Shown here: one piece after another, positions 51,801-60,534 of the stretch
How positions within the stretch are numbered: position 1 is the stretch's first letter
Layout of the letters: every line of letters starts with the position of its first letter
Source of the DNA: Pseudomonas allokribbensis
GTDB lineage: Bacteria > Pseudomonadota > Gammaproteobacteria > Pseudomonadales > Pseudomonadaceae
DNA length: 64,000 bases
NCBI RefSeq assembly: GCF_014863605.1
Contig: NZ_CP062252.1
Location: forward strand, 1,683,001-1,747,000
Direction of reading: 5' to 3'
Program-made: the position numbers and the translations under genes
The notes under the pieces: generated by a model
What the model was told of the DNA's origin: nothing
What the model saw: only the letters and a program-made list of their open reading frames with translations
The model's database searches: none

Positions 51801-52529
51801 ATGAATCCACATGAGCAGTTTCGCGAAGAAGTAAAAGCCAACATCGAAGGCCTGCAGGAAGACAAGGCACTGCAAACCGAGTCCCTGGACTGGGTCGCCA
51901 CCACTGCCAAACACAAATACACCTACAACTTCAGCTGGATGGGCCGGCCGATCATTCAGTTCCCGCAGGACATGGTCGCCATGCAGGAAATCATCTGGAA
52001 CCTGCGTCCGGACGTGATCGTTGAAACCGGTATTGCCCACGGCGGTTCGCTGGTGTTCTACGCCTCGATCCTGGAACTGATCGGCCACGGCGAAGTGCTG
52101 GGTGTCGACATCGATATCCGCCAGCACAACCGCGAAGCCATCGAAGCGCACCCGATGTTCAAGCGGATCAGCATGATCCAGGGTTCGAGCATCGACACCG
52201 CGATTGTCGACCAGGTGCGTGAACGCGTGCAGGGCAAGAAAGTGCTGGTGGTGCTGGACTCCAACCACACCCACGAGCACGTCCTCGAAGAGCTGCGCCT
52301 GTACGCACCGATGGTTTCGGTGGGCAGCTACTGCGTGGTCATGGACACCGTGGTCGAAGACATGCCGGAAGACGCGTTCCCGGATCGTCCGTGGGGCAAG
52401 GGTGACAACCCGAAAACTGCCGTGTGGGCGTACCTGGAAGAGAACCGTGATTTCGAAATCGATCAGGCCATACACAGCAAGTTGCTGATCACAGTCGCGC
52501 CGGATGGTTATCTGCGCCGCGTACGTTAA
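51801..52529 (+). CDS. CmcI / cephalosporin hydroxylase-like methyltransferase family protein
   Basis: The 242-residue protein matches the CmcI/rhamnosyl O-methyltransferase family: YNFSWMGRPIIQFPQDMVAMQEIIWNLRPDVIVETGIAHGGSLVFYAS, then GVDIDIR and LVVLDSNHTHEHVLEEL. Despite the family name, members are SAM-dependent O-methyltransferases; sugar and antibiotic substrates are known. Here it may methylate the assembled glycan or the free sugar. GGAGAG lies before the ATG at 51801. Confidence 0.85.
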   Translation: MNPHEQFREEVKANIEGLQEDKALQTESLDWVATTAKHKYTYNFSWMGRPIIQFPQDMVAMQEIIWNLRPDVIVETGIAHGGSLVFYASILELIGHGEVLGVDIDIRQHNREAIEAHPMFKRISMIQGSSIDTAIVDQVRERVQGKKVLVVLDSNHTHEHVLEELRLYAPMVSVGSYCVVMDTVVEDMPEDAFPDRPWGKGDNPKTAVWAYLEENRDFEIDQAIHSKLLITVAPDGYLRRVR

Positions 52530-52578
52530 TCGACAAACAACGTAGAGTTTTCGGCGACTCGCCGCTTGTGGGGAATAT

Positions 52579-55503
52579 ATGCAAGGCAAGAACAGTTCTG
52601 GACACGGTTTGGCACTCAACGAACAGTTGACCGTTGTGCTGATATCTCACGAACGCCCGGCGTTTCTGCGCAGGGCCGTGCGTTTCTACAGCACCCTGCC
52701 GTGCAGGATTCTGGTGCTGGACTCGTCCGCCGAGGCATTGCCGGGTGTGGCCGGGCAATTTGCCAACGTGGATTATCAGCACCTGCCGCAGTTCGGCTAT
52801 TGGGGCATTCGCGCCAAACTGGCCTACGGTATCGAGCAGTTGCAGACCCCTTACATGGTGTTCGCCGCCGACGATGACTTCCTGGTGCACGATGCCTTGC
52901 ACGAAGCCGTTGCCTTCATGGACGCCAACCCCGATTACAGCATGTGCCACGGCTACAGCATGATGTACCTGGCACTGGCCAACGGCGTCAGCTACTACCG
53001 TCGTGACAAGAAAGTCTGCGAGGACTACTCGGCCGATCTGGCCCAGGATCGTCTGGTGGATTACATGTACCAGTACCTGCCACCGTTCTACGCGGTGCAG
53101 CGCTCCGACATCATGCGCGACTGGTACAAGGCGATGCCCGAAGACACGATCTTCCAGTGGCAGGAAGTCGGTCACACGTACTACATGCTGGCGCGGGGCA
53201 AGGCACGGATTCTGCCGATCCCTTACGTTGTGCGTGAAATCAACTATCAGCACTCCGACCACAGCACCGAGATTTTCCACTCGCTGGCGTACACCGACGC
53301 CAAGTCCGTCGCCGAGCGCGAGGCCTTTGCCGAGTTTCTGGCCGGCCTGCCGACGCAAGTCCGGCATGAAAGCCCGGAGCAAGGCAAAGCCTTTGTCCTG
53401 AAGAGTTTCGAGGCGCTGGCCGACAGCCTGCGCACCGGTCGCGCACTGACCGCCGAGCTGATTCTGGAATCGGCGTGGACCAATATCGAGGCCGGCCCGC
53501 AGCGCCGCTTCGGCCCGAAACAGTACGTCGAAATGCCGTTCTACAATCAGGCGTTTTTCGATCAACTGACCCACTTCGAGTTTCTGTTGCACGCCATGCC
53601 GGCCGGGCGCATTCAGTTGCAAGGGCTGGAGGGCATCTGGGCCCGTCAGGAGAACCTGATGCTGGCCCGCAACAACGACACGCCGGAAAGCGTGGTGGAC
53701 CGTTTGTGGCAAGCCCACGACAGCAACGTGTTCAACCGCACCGTGATCAAGCGTCTGGTGGCGCAGTTGCAATTGCTGGGTGAAGACGAGGACGCCGAAA
53801 AACTGCGTGAATGGAATACGCGTCTGGAAGCGGCATCGCTGGAAGGCAACCAGGCGACATTCAGCAAAATGCGCACCGGCCGCTTGCTCAAATGGCTCGA
53901 TGCGCGTCAGCCCGATGACGAACAGGCCGGGGCGATTGCCCGCGACCTGGCAGCCAATGGCGGTGGTCCGCAGTTCGGTATTTTCCTGCTCGATCTGGAT
54001 AACGACATCGACAAGTTGCAGGTCACCCTGGACAGCTTGCTCGAAGGTCACAGCAAGGCGTTCAAAGTGGTGGTGTTCACCACGGGCGAACCGCCGGCGG
54101 CGACCACCGCGCAGAACACCCTGCACTTTGTGCGGGTCTCGTCCGGCAACTTCGTCGACAAGCTGAACCAGAGTGTTCGTCAGTCGCCGTGCGACTGGCT
54201 GCTGCTGGCCGAAGCGGGCGACGAGTTCACCGCTGGCGGTCTGCTGCGCGCCGGTCTGGAACTGGCGTCGGCCGAAGGTTGCCGCGCGGTGGCCACCGAT
54301 GAAATCCAGCGCAACGCCGAAGGCGCCCTGGTGGATGTGTTCCGTCCGGGCTTCAACCTCGACCTGCTGCAAAGCCTGCCGGCGCTGATGGCGCGGCACT
54401 GGCTGATCCGTCGCGAGGTGCTGATCGAGGCGGGCGGTTATCAGGCGGACTTCAGCAAGGCGCTGGAATTCGATCTGCTGCTGCGCATCATCGAACAGGG
54501 TGGCCTGGGCGGTCTGGCGCACCTCGACGAGCCGCTGCTGATCACTCGCAGTTCGGTCCTGGAAGAAAACGCCGACGAGCGTCAGGCCCTGCTGCGTCAC
54601 CTGGGCAATCGTGGCTACAAGGCCAAGATCACCTCGAAGGAACCGGGCACCTATCAGATCGATTATCGCCATGCCGAACAGCCGCTGGTGTCGATCATCC
54701 TGCCGGCCAGCGATGATCTGCCGGCCCTGCAACGCTGCCTGGACGGTGTGCTGCTGAGAACCCGCTACACCCGCTATGAAGTGTTGCTCGCAGCCCGACC
54801 GAATCAGTCGGCGGCCGTCAACGACTGGCTGGGCACCTTGAACCACGCCAAGGTCCGCGTTCTGCACGCCGATCAGCCGCTTGGCGATGCGGCCCTGTGC
54901 AACGCTGCCAGCCAAGAGGCACAGGGTGAATACCTGGTGCTGATGGCGGCCGACAGTGAGGTGGTCAACCCGAACTGGATCGAGTCGCTGCTCAACCATG
55001 CCCAGCGACCTGAAGTCGGTATCGTCGGGCCGAAACTGGTCGATCGCGACGGGAAAATTTCCCAGGCCGGTCTGATTCTCGGCAAGGAAGGCACCGTCGG
55101 TTCGGCCTTCATTGGCGAGAGGCACGACGCCGAAGGTTACATGCACCGTCTGCAGGTTGATCAGAACTACTCGGCCGTATCGGGCGTGTGCCTGATGGTG
55201 AACAAAGAGTTGTTCGACGCCCTGGGCGGCCTGGACACCGAAAGCTTCGGCGACGGTTTCAGCGATGTCGACCTGTGCCTCAAGGCCGGTCAGGCCGGTT
55301 ACCTCACCGTGTGGACGCCGTTGGTACAGGTGCTTCATGGCGGGCAATTGCCACAAGCGCCACAGGCGCTGGAAGCACTGGCTGAAAAATGGTCCTCCGT
55401 CTTCGCTCAGGACCCGGCCGGCAACCCGAACCTGATCCTGAACGGCAAAGACTTTGCTCTGAACGAGCGTGCTGCGGTGAACTGGGCGCAGTGGCTCGGC
55501 TGA
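52579..55503 (+). CDS. Large multidomain glycosyltransferase (TIGR00180-type + GT2)
   Basis: The 974-residue protein has an N-terminal TIGR00180-like glycosyltransferase (~10-250, TVVLISHERPAFLRRAVRFY, MVFAADDDFLVHDALHEAV), a helical stretch, a degenerate GT2-like block (~455-670) and a C-terminal GT2 domain (~695-945, VSIILPASDDLPALQRCLDGV, VDRDGKISQAGLILGKEG, DGFSDVDLCLK). The last domain is closely similar to the third domain of the 1219-residue enzyme (NHAQRPEVGIVGPKL against NHAQRPEVGVVGAKL). It probably extends the flagellin glycan. Confidence 0.85.
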   Translation: MQGKNSSGHGLALNEQLTVVLISHERPAFLRRAVRFYSTLPCRILVLDSSAEALPGVAGQFANVDYQHLPQFGYWGIRAKLAYGIEQLQTPYMVFAADDDFLVHDALHEAVAFMDANPDYSMCHGYSMMYLALANGVSYYRRDKKVCEDYSADLAQDRLVDYMYQYLPPFYAVQRSDIMRDWYKAMPEDTIFQWQEVGHTYYMLARGKARILPIPYVVREINYQHSDHSTEIFHSLAYTDAKSVAEREAFAEFLAGLPTQVRHESPEQGKAFVLKSFEALADSLRTGRALTAELILESAWTNIEAGPQRRFGPKQYVEMPFYNQAFFDQLTHFEFLLHAMPAGRIQLQGLEGIWARQENLMLARNNDTPESVVDRLWQAHDSNVFNRTVIKRLVAQLQLLGEDEDAEKLREWNTRLEAASLEGNQATFSKMRTGRLLKWLDARQPDDEQAGAIARDLAANGGGPQFGIFLLDLDNDIDKLQVTLDSLLEGHSKAFKVVVFTTGEPPAATTAQNTLHFVRVSSGNFVDKLNQSVRQSPCDWLLLAEAGDEFTAGGLLRAGLELASAEGCRAVATDEIQRNAEGALVDVFRPGFNLDLLQSLPALMARHWLIRREVLIEAGGYQADFSKALEFDLLLRIIEQGGLGGLAHLDEPLLITRSSVLEENADERQALLRHLGNRGYKAKITSKEPGTYQIDYRHAEQPLVSIILPASDDLPALQRCLDGVLLRTRYTRYEVLLAARPNQSAAVNDWLGTLNHAKVRVLHADQPLGDAALCNAASQEAQGEYLVLMAADSEVVNPNWIESLLNHAQRPEVGIVGPKLVDRDGKISQAGLILGKEGTVGSAFIGERHDAEGYMHRLQVDQNYSAVSGVCLMVNKELFDALGGLDTESFGDGFSDVDLCLKAGQAGYLTVWTPLVQVLHGGQLPQAPQALEALAEKWSSVFAQDPAGNPNLILNGKDFALNERAAVNWAQWLG

Positions 55504-55535
55504 CGCCTTGAGGCACAGGAAACAGGACTCTAGAC

Positions 55536-56537
55536 ATGTTCAACGGTAAATCGATTTTCATCTCCGGTGGCACCGGCTCGTTCGGGCGCAAGTTCATTGC
55601 GCGCCTGCTCGAGCAATACCAGCCCAAGCGGGTGGTGGTGTTCTCCCGGGATGAACTCAAACAGTACGAGATGCAGCAGACGTTCAACGCGCCGTGCATG
55701 CGTTACTTCCTCGGTGACGTGCGCGACGCCGAGCGTCTGCGCCAGGCCATGCGCGGCATCGATTACGTGGTGCACGCCGCGGCGTTGAAACAGGTGCCGG
55801 CGGCGGAATACAACCCGACCGAGTGCATTCGCACCAACGTCAATGGCGCGGAGAACATCATCGCCGCCGCCATCGACAACGGCGTGAAGAAAGTCGTCGC
55901 GCTGTCCACCGACAAGGCGGCGAGCCCGATCAATCTGTACGGCGCCACCAAGTTGCTGTCGGACAAATTGTTCGTCGCCGCCAACAACATTGCCGGTGAG
56001 CAACAGACGCGTTTTGCCGTGGTTCGCTACGGCAACGTAGCGGGCTCGCGCGGGTCAGTGGTGCCGTTTTTCAGCAAGCTGATTGCCGATGGCGCGACAG
56101 AGCTGCCGATCACCGACGAGCGCATGACCCGTTTCTGGATCACCCTCGATCACGGCGTACAGTTCGTCCTCGACAGCTTTGCGCGGATGCACGGTGGTGA
56201 AGTGTTTGTGCCGAAGATCCCGTCGATCCGTGTGGTCGATCTGGCTCGCGGCATGGCCGAGCATCTGCCGCACAAGAACGTCGGCATCCGTCCGGGCGAG
56301 AAGCTGCACGAACTGATGGTGCCGTTGGACGATGCGCGGATGACCCTGGAGTTCGCCGATCACTACACCATCCAGCCGTCGATTCGTTTCACCAGCGTCG
56401 ATGTGGATTTCGCCGAAGACAAACTCGGCGAGCGTGGCGTGCCGGTCGGTGAAGATTTCGAATACCGCTCCGACACCAACCCGCATTTCCTCTCGGTGGG
56501 GCAGATCGCCGACCTGCACGCGAAGCTGTCGGTATGA
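55536..56537 (+). CDS. pseB: UDP-N-acetylglucosamine 4,6-dehydratase (inverting)
   Basis: The 333-residue SDR enzyme has the NADP motif GGTGSFG and the PseB pattern: YQPKRVVVFSRDELKQYEMQQ, DYVVHAAALKQVPAAEYNPTE and SPINLYGATKLLSDKLFV. It dehydrates UDP-GlcNAc with inversion at C5 to the 4-keto-L-arabino sugar, the first step to pseudaminic acid. pseC overlaps its stop (ATGA). Confidence 0.96.
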   Translation: MFNGKSIFISGGTGSFGRKFIARLLEQYQPKRVVVFSRDELKQYEMQQTFNAPCMRYFLGDVRDAERLRQAMRGIDYVVHAAALKQVPAAEYNPTECIRTNVNGAENIIAAAIDNGVKKVVALSTDKAASPINLYGATKLLSDKLFVAANNIAGEQQTRFAVVRYGNVAGSRGSVVPFFSKLIADGATELPITDERMTRFWITLDHGVQFVLDSFARMHGGEVFVPKIPSIRVVDLARGMAEHLPHKNVGIRPGEKLHELMVPLDDARMTLEFADHYTIQPSIRFTSVDVDFAEDKLGERGVPVGEDFEYRSDTNPHFLSVGQIADLHAKLSV

Positions 56538-57691
56538 TTCCCTACGGTCGGCAAAGCCTCGACCAGACGGACATCGACGCGGTCGTCGAGGTGTTGCAGT
56601 CCGACTGGTTGACTCAAGGGCCGACCATCGAGCGCTTCGAGCAGGCGATGGCCGAGCGTTGCCAGGCCGATTTCGCGGTCGCGGTGTGCAACGCCACGTC
56701 GGCGCTGCACATTGCCTGCCTGGCGGCGGGGCTGGGAGCGGGCGACCGTTTGTGGACCACACCGAACACCTTTCTCGCGTCGGCCAACTGCGGCCGTTAC
56801 TGCGGCGCCGACGTTGACTTCGTGGACATCGATCCGCTGACCTGGAACCTCGATGCCGAGGTGCTGGCCAGCAAACTCGACGCCGCCGAGCGCGACGGCA
56901 GCTTGCCCAAAGTGCTGGTGGCAGTGGCGTTTTCCGGGCAGAGCTGCGACATGCGGCGAATCGCCGAACTGGCCGAACGCTACAACTTCACCGTGATCGA
57001 AGACGCTTCTCACGCCGTCGGCGCAAGCTACGCCGGGCGCCCGGTGGGTTGCGGTGAGTTCGCGGCGATGACCGTGTTCAGTTTCCATCCGGTGAAGATC
57101 ATCACCAGCGGCGAAGGCGGCATGGTGCTGACCAATCGCCCGGAGCTGGCCGAGCGTCTGCAACGCCTGCGCAGCCACGGCATGACCCGCGATCCACAGC
57201 AGATGACCGAGCCCAGTCACGGGCCGTGGTATTACCAACAGGTCGAGCTGGGTTTCAATTATCGGATCACCGATCTGCAAGCTGCGCTGGGCTTGTCACA
57301 GCTGAGCAAACTGGACGAATTCATCGCCCGTCGTCGGGAACTGGCCGCGCGATACGACCGCTTGCTGGCGTATTTGCCGGTCACCGTGCCGAGCATCCAG
57401 CCGGACGCCGAATCGGCCTGGCACCTGTACGTGGTGCGCTTGCAGACCGAGCGCATCAACCTCAGCCACCGTCAGGTGTTCGAAGGCTTGCGCGCGGCCG
57501 GCATCGGCGTGAACCTGCACTACATTCCGGTGCATCTGCAGCCGTACTATCGTGAACTGGGTTTCGCCGAGGGAGACTTTCCCGAGGCCGAGCGTTATTA
57601 CGCCGAAGCGATCAGCCTGCCGCTGTTTCCGTTGCTGAGCGATCAGCAGCAGGATTACGTGGTCGAGCAATTGCGTCGGTTGACTGAATAA
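56534..57691 (+). CDS. pseC: UDP-4-amino-4,6-dideoxy-N-acetyl-beta-L-altrosamine transaminase
   Basis: The 385-residue DegT-fold aminotransferase begins IPYGRQSLDQTDIDAVVEVLQSDWLTQGP, typical of PseC. The PLP lysine is in VFSFHPVKIITSGEGGMVLTN. It aminates C4 of the PseB product. It overlaps pseB by 4 bases, and the methylase gene follows after 31 bases. Confidence 0.95.
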   Translation: MIPYGRQSLDQTDIDAVVEVLQSDWLTQGPTIERFEQAMAERCQADFAVAVCNATSALHIACLAAGLGAGDRLWTTPNTFLASANCGRYCGADVDFVDIDPLTWNLDAEVLASKLDAAERDGSLPKVLVAVAFSGQSCDMRRIAELAERYNFTVIEDASHAVGASYAGRPVGCGEFAAMTVFSFHPVKIITSGEGGMVLTNRPELAERLQRLRSHGMTRDPQQMTEPSHGPWYYQQVELGFNYRITDLQAALGLSQLSKLDEFIARRRELAARYDRLLAYLPVTVPSIQPDAESAWHLYVVRLQTERINLSHRQVFEGLRAAGIGVNLHYIPVHLQPYYRELGFAEGDFPEAERYYAEAISLPLFPLLSDQQQDYVVEQLRRLTE

Positions 57692-57722
57692 GTGCCGCTG
57701 CGGCGGTGGATGGAAAACGGCA

Positions 57723-58343
57723 ATGCGTGATCTGAGCGAGCAGGAACAATTCTGGCAGGGCGAGTTCGGCAACCAGTACGTCGACCGCAATGTCGGGCAA
57801 CCGCTGGTGGCGGCCAATCTGGCGTTGTTCGCCAAAGCGCTGACCCGCGCCGGACGGATCGACAGCCTGCTGGAGCTGGGCACCAACGCCGGCAACAACT
57901 TGCAGGCGCTGCGGCAGCTGTTGCCGTGCTGTGAGTTGTTCGGCGTCGAGATCAATGCCAGCGCCTGTGCCCAGGCGCGTGCGCTGGAGATTGCGAACAT
58001 CTGGCACGGCTCGCTGTTCGATTTCCCTCGTGAGCGCCAATACGATCTGACCCTGAGCAAAGGCGTGCTGATTCATCTGGCCCCGGACCTGCTGCCGACC
58101 GCCTATGCGCAGTTGTACGAGCTGAGCCAGCGCTACATCCTGATCGCCGAATACTACAATCCGTCGCCGGTGGAAGTGTCCTATCGCGGCAACAGCGGCA
58201 AGTTGTTCAAGCGCGATTTCGCCGGGGAAATGCTCGATCGCTATCCCGATCTGCAACTGCTGGATTACGGCTTCGGTTATCACCGCGATCCACAATTCCC
58301 GCTGGACGACGTCACCTGGTTCCTGCTGGAAAAACGCCCTTGA
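57723..58343 (+). CDS. Pseudaminic acid biosynthesis-associated methylase
   Basis: This 206-residue SAM-dependent methyltransferase belongs to the family found inside pse clusters (EQEQFWQGEFGNQYVDRN start). The SAM site LLELGTNAGNNLQALRQL near residue 45 and a conserved LLIAEYYNPSPVEVSYRGN block are visible. Its target is unknown, since the standard Pse pathway needs no methyl transfer. It sits between pseC and pseF, and the pseF TTG overlaps its stop codon. Confidence 0.85.
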   Translation: MRDLSEQEQFWQGEFGNQYVDRNVGQPLVAANLALFAKALTRAGRIDSLLELGTNAGNNLQALRQLLPCCELFGVEINASACAQARALEIANIWHGSLFDFPRERQYDLTLSKGVLIHLAPDLLPTAYAQLYELSQRYILIAEYYNPSPVEVSYRGNSGKLFKRDFAGEMLDRYPDLQLLDYGFGYHRDPQFPLDDVTWFLLEKRP

Positions 58344-59035
58344 GCAACGTCGCAATCATCCCGGCCCGCGGCGGAAGCAAACGCATTCCGCGCAAGAACC
58401 TCAAACCGTTCGACGGTGTGCCGATGATTGCCCGTTCGATTCGCACGGCGCTGGATTCGGGGTTGTTCGACCAGGTGGTGGTCAGCACCGATGACGAAGA
58501 GATCGCCGAACTGGCGCAGGCCCATGGTGCGCAGGTGCCGTTCTTGCGTCCGGCGGAGCTGGCCGATGATTTCACCGGCACCGCAGCGGTAATTGTGCAT
58601 GCCTTGCAGCAACTGCCGCGCTTTGATTACGCCTGCTGCGTGTACGCCACGGCGCCGTTGTTGCAGGCGCGGTTTCTGCGTCAGGGGCTTGAGTTACTGG
58701 AGCAGCATCCCGACAAGTCCTTTGCTTTTTCGGTCACCGATTTCGGCTTTCCGGTGCAGCGTGCCTTGACCCTCGACGGGCAGGGCGCGCTGACGGCGTT
58801 GTACCCCGAGTTTCGCAATACCCGTTCGCAGGATCTGCCGGCCGCCTTTCAGGACGCCGGCCAGTTCTACTGGGGTCGCAGCGAGGCCTGGCTGCGTGGC
58901 GAGATTCTGTATTCGCCGGCCAGCCTGCCGGTGATCCTGCCCCGGCATCTGGTGCAGGACATCGACACCGCTGAAGACTGGAAGCGCGCCGAATACCTCT
59001 ACGCCGCACTCAAGGCCGGCGGAGAGCTGCAATGA
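58340..59035 (+). CDS. pseF: Pseudaminic acid cytidylyltransferase
   Basis: The 231-residue CMP-sugar synthetase starts with TTG overlapping the methylase TGA. The nucleotide-binding motif (IIPARGGSKRIPRKNLKPF), STDDEEIA and the DFxDAGQFYWG block fit NeuA/PseF. It activates pseudaminic acid as CMP-Pse for transfer. pseG overlaps its end (ATGA) behind GGAGA. Confidence 0.94.
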   Translation: MSNVAIIPARGGSKRIPRKNLKPFDGVPMIARSIRTALDSGLFDQVVVSTDDEEIAELAQAHGAQVPFLRPAELADDFTGTAAVIVHALQQLPRFDYACCVYATAPLLQARFLRQGLELLEQHPDKSFAFSVTDFGFPVQRALTLDGQGALTALYPEFRNTRSQDLPAAFQDAGQFYWGRSEAWLRGEILYSPASLPVILPRHLVQDIDTAEDWKRAEYLYAALKAGGELQ

Positions 59036-60534
59036 GAGTACTGATCCGCGCCGATGCTTCGCCGACCATCGGCAGCGGCCACATCGCCCGTTGCCTGACG
59101 CTGGCACGGGTGTTGCGCGCTCAGGGCAGTCACGTCGCGTTTGCCTGTCGTCGTTTGCCGGGCCATCGGCTCGATGCGTTGCAGGGCGAAGGCTTCGAGA
59201 CGTTCGCCTTGCCGGATCGATACACCGACGAGGACCCGGAACAGGCCATCGAATCGATGCTGCCGTGGCAGGCGGATATCGATGCACTGGCGACGCAGCT
59301 GGAAGGTCAGGCGGAATTCGACTGGGTCATTGCCGACCACTACGGCCTCGATCATCACTGGCAGACCGCGGCCCGTCGCTTCGCGCCACGGATCGCCGCC
59401 GTCGACGATCTGGCGACCCGCCGTTACAGCGTGGACCTGTTGCTCAATCAGAACCTCTCCGGTCTCAGCGAAAACTATCAGCCGCTGCTGCCGGCAGGTT
59501 GCCGAACGCTGCTTGGTCCGCGCTTTGCCATGTTGCGCGAAGAGTTCAGCGGCCCGGTTATCGAGATCAAACCCGTGGCGCGACGGGTGCTGGTGAACTT
59601 CGGCGGTTTCGACGCTGCCCGCCAGACCCATCACGCGATGCTGGCGCTGGCGGATTTTTCCGGGCTTGAAGTGGACTTCGTCGCCGGTGCCGACAACCCG
59701 GCATGGGCAGAGATGCAGGCACTGGCCGCAAGCCGGCCGAACTGGCGCCTGCACAGTTTCGTCAGCGATTTTCATCGGCGCATGACCGAAGCCGACCTGT
59801 TCATCGGCGCTGGCGGTGGCACCAGTTGGGAGCGCGCGGCCATGGGCCTGCCGACGATCTGCATCGCGGTGTCGAACAACCAGCAGGCCAACGGCGAGGT
59901 GATGGCCGCGGCCGGGGCGCATGTGTTCATGGGCGCGCGGGAGCAGGTCAGCGTCGAACAACTGCGTGATGCCGTCGGTTTTGTCGTGGGCAACTTTTAT
60001 CTGCGCCAGAGCCTGGCCGAGCGTTCGCGGCAACTGGTCGACGGGCGCGGCGCGCTGCGGGTTGCGGCGGCACTGGCCGGCGCGGTACTCACGCTGCGGG
60101 GCGCGACGCTGGACGATGCGCAGGTGTTGTTCGACGGGCGCAACGCCGACGCTGTGCAGCGCTGGTCGGTGAAGAGTGGCGCGATCGAGTGGTCGCAGCA
60201 TCTGAACTGGTTGAGCGCCAGTCTGCGCAATCCTCAACGGCTGTTGTTGATCGCCGAGGCCGATGACGGCCCGGTCGGTGTGTTGCGCTACGATCTGCGT
60301 GGCTTTGAAGCCGAGGTTTCGCTGTATCTGCTGGAGGGGCGTTTCGGTCTCGGCTGGGGCAGGGCGCTACTGACGCGGGGCGAGGCGTTCGTCACGGCGC
60401 ACTGGCCGCAATTGACCGCGATCAGCGCACAGGTGTTGCCGGCCAACCAGGCCTCATTGAATGTATTTCGTGACGCCGGGTTCACCCAAAGTGCCTGCGC
60501 GTTCACCAAGGATTTGAAGGAACACCGTTCATGA
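59032..60534 (+). CDS. pseG: Fused UDP-2,4-diacetamido-trideoxy-altrose hydrolase and GNAT acetyltransferase (PseG-PseH)
   Basis: The 500-residue protein combines a PseG domain (1-~335; LIRADASPTIGSGHIARCLTLARVL, the ADHYGLDHHW catalytic segment and GAGGGTSWERAAMGLP) with a C-terminal GNAT domain (~345-490; LRGATLDDAQVLFDGRN, VSLYLLEGRFGLGWGRALL, NQASLNVFRDAGF). The separate steps in Campylobacter are PseH (N-4 acetylation) and PseG (removal of UDP). No separate pseH is seen, so the C-terminal domain should supply it. pseI overlaps its stop. Confidence 0.93.
   Translation: MRVLIRADASPTIGSGHIARCLTLARVLRAQGSHVAFACRRLPGHRLDALQGEGFETFALPDRYTDEDPEQAIESMLPWQADIDALATQLEGQAEFDWVIADHYGLDHHWQTAARRFAPRIAAVDDLATRRYSVDLLLNQNLSGLSENYQPLLPAGCRTLLGPRFAMLREEFSGPVIEIKPVARRVLVNFGGFDAARQTHHAMLALADFSGLEVDFVAGADNPAWAEMQALAASRPNWRLHSFVSDFHRRMTEADLFIGAGGGTSWERAAMGLPTICIAVSNNQQANGEVMAAAGAHVFMGAREQVSVEQLRDAVGFVVGNFYLRQSLAERSRQLVDGRGALRVAAALAGAVLTLRGATLDDAQVLFDGRNADAVQRWSVKSGAIEWSQHLNWLSASLRNPQRLLLIAEADDGPVGVLRYDLRGFEAEVSLYLLEGRFGLGWGRALLTRGEAFVTAHWPQLTAISAQVLPANQASLNVFRDAGFTQSACAFTKDLKEHRS

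Noticed and set aside
52489..55356. A frame of over 950 codons opposite the 974-residue glycosyltransferase
   Set aside because: No start signal, His/Gln/Val-biased composition typical of antisense frames in high-GC genes, and the sense strand has clear glycosyltransferase motifs.
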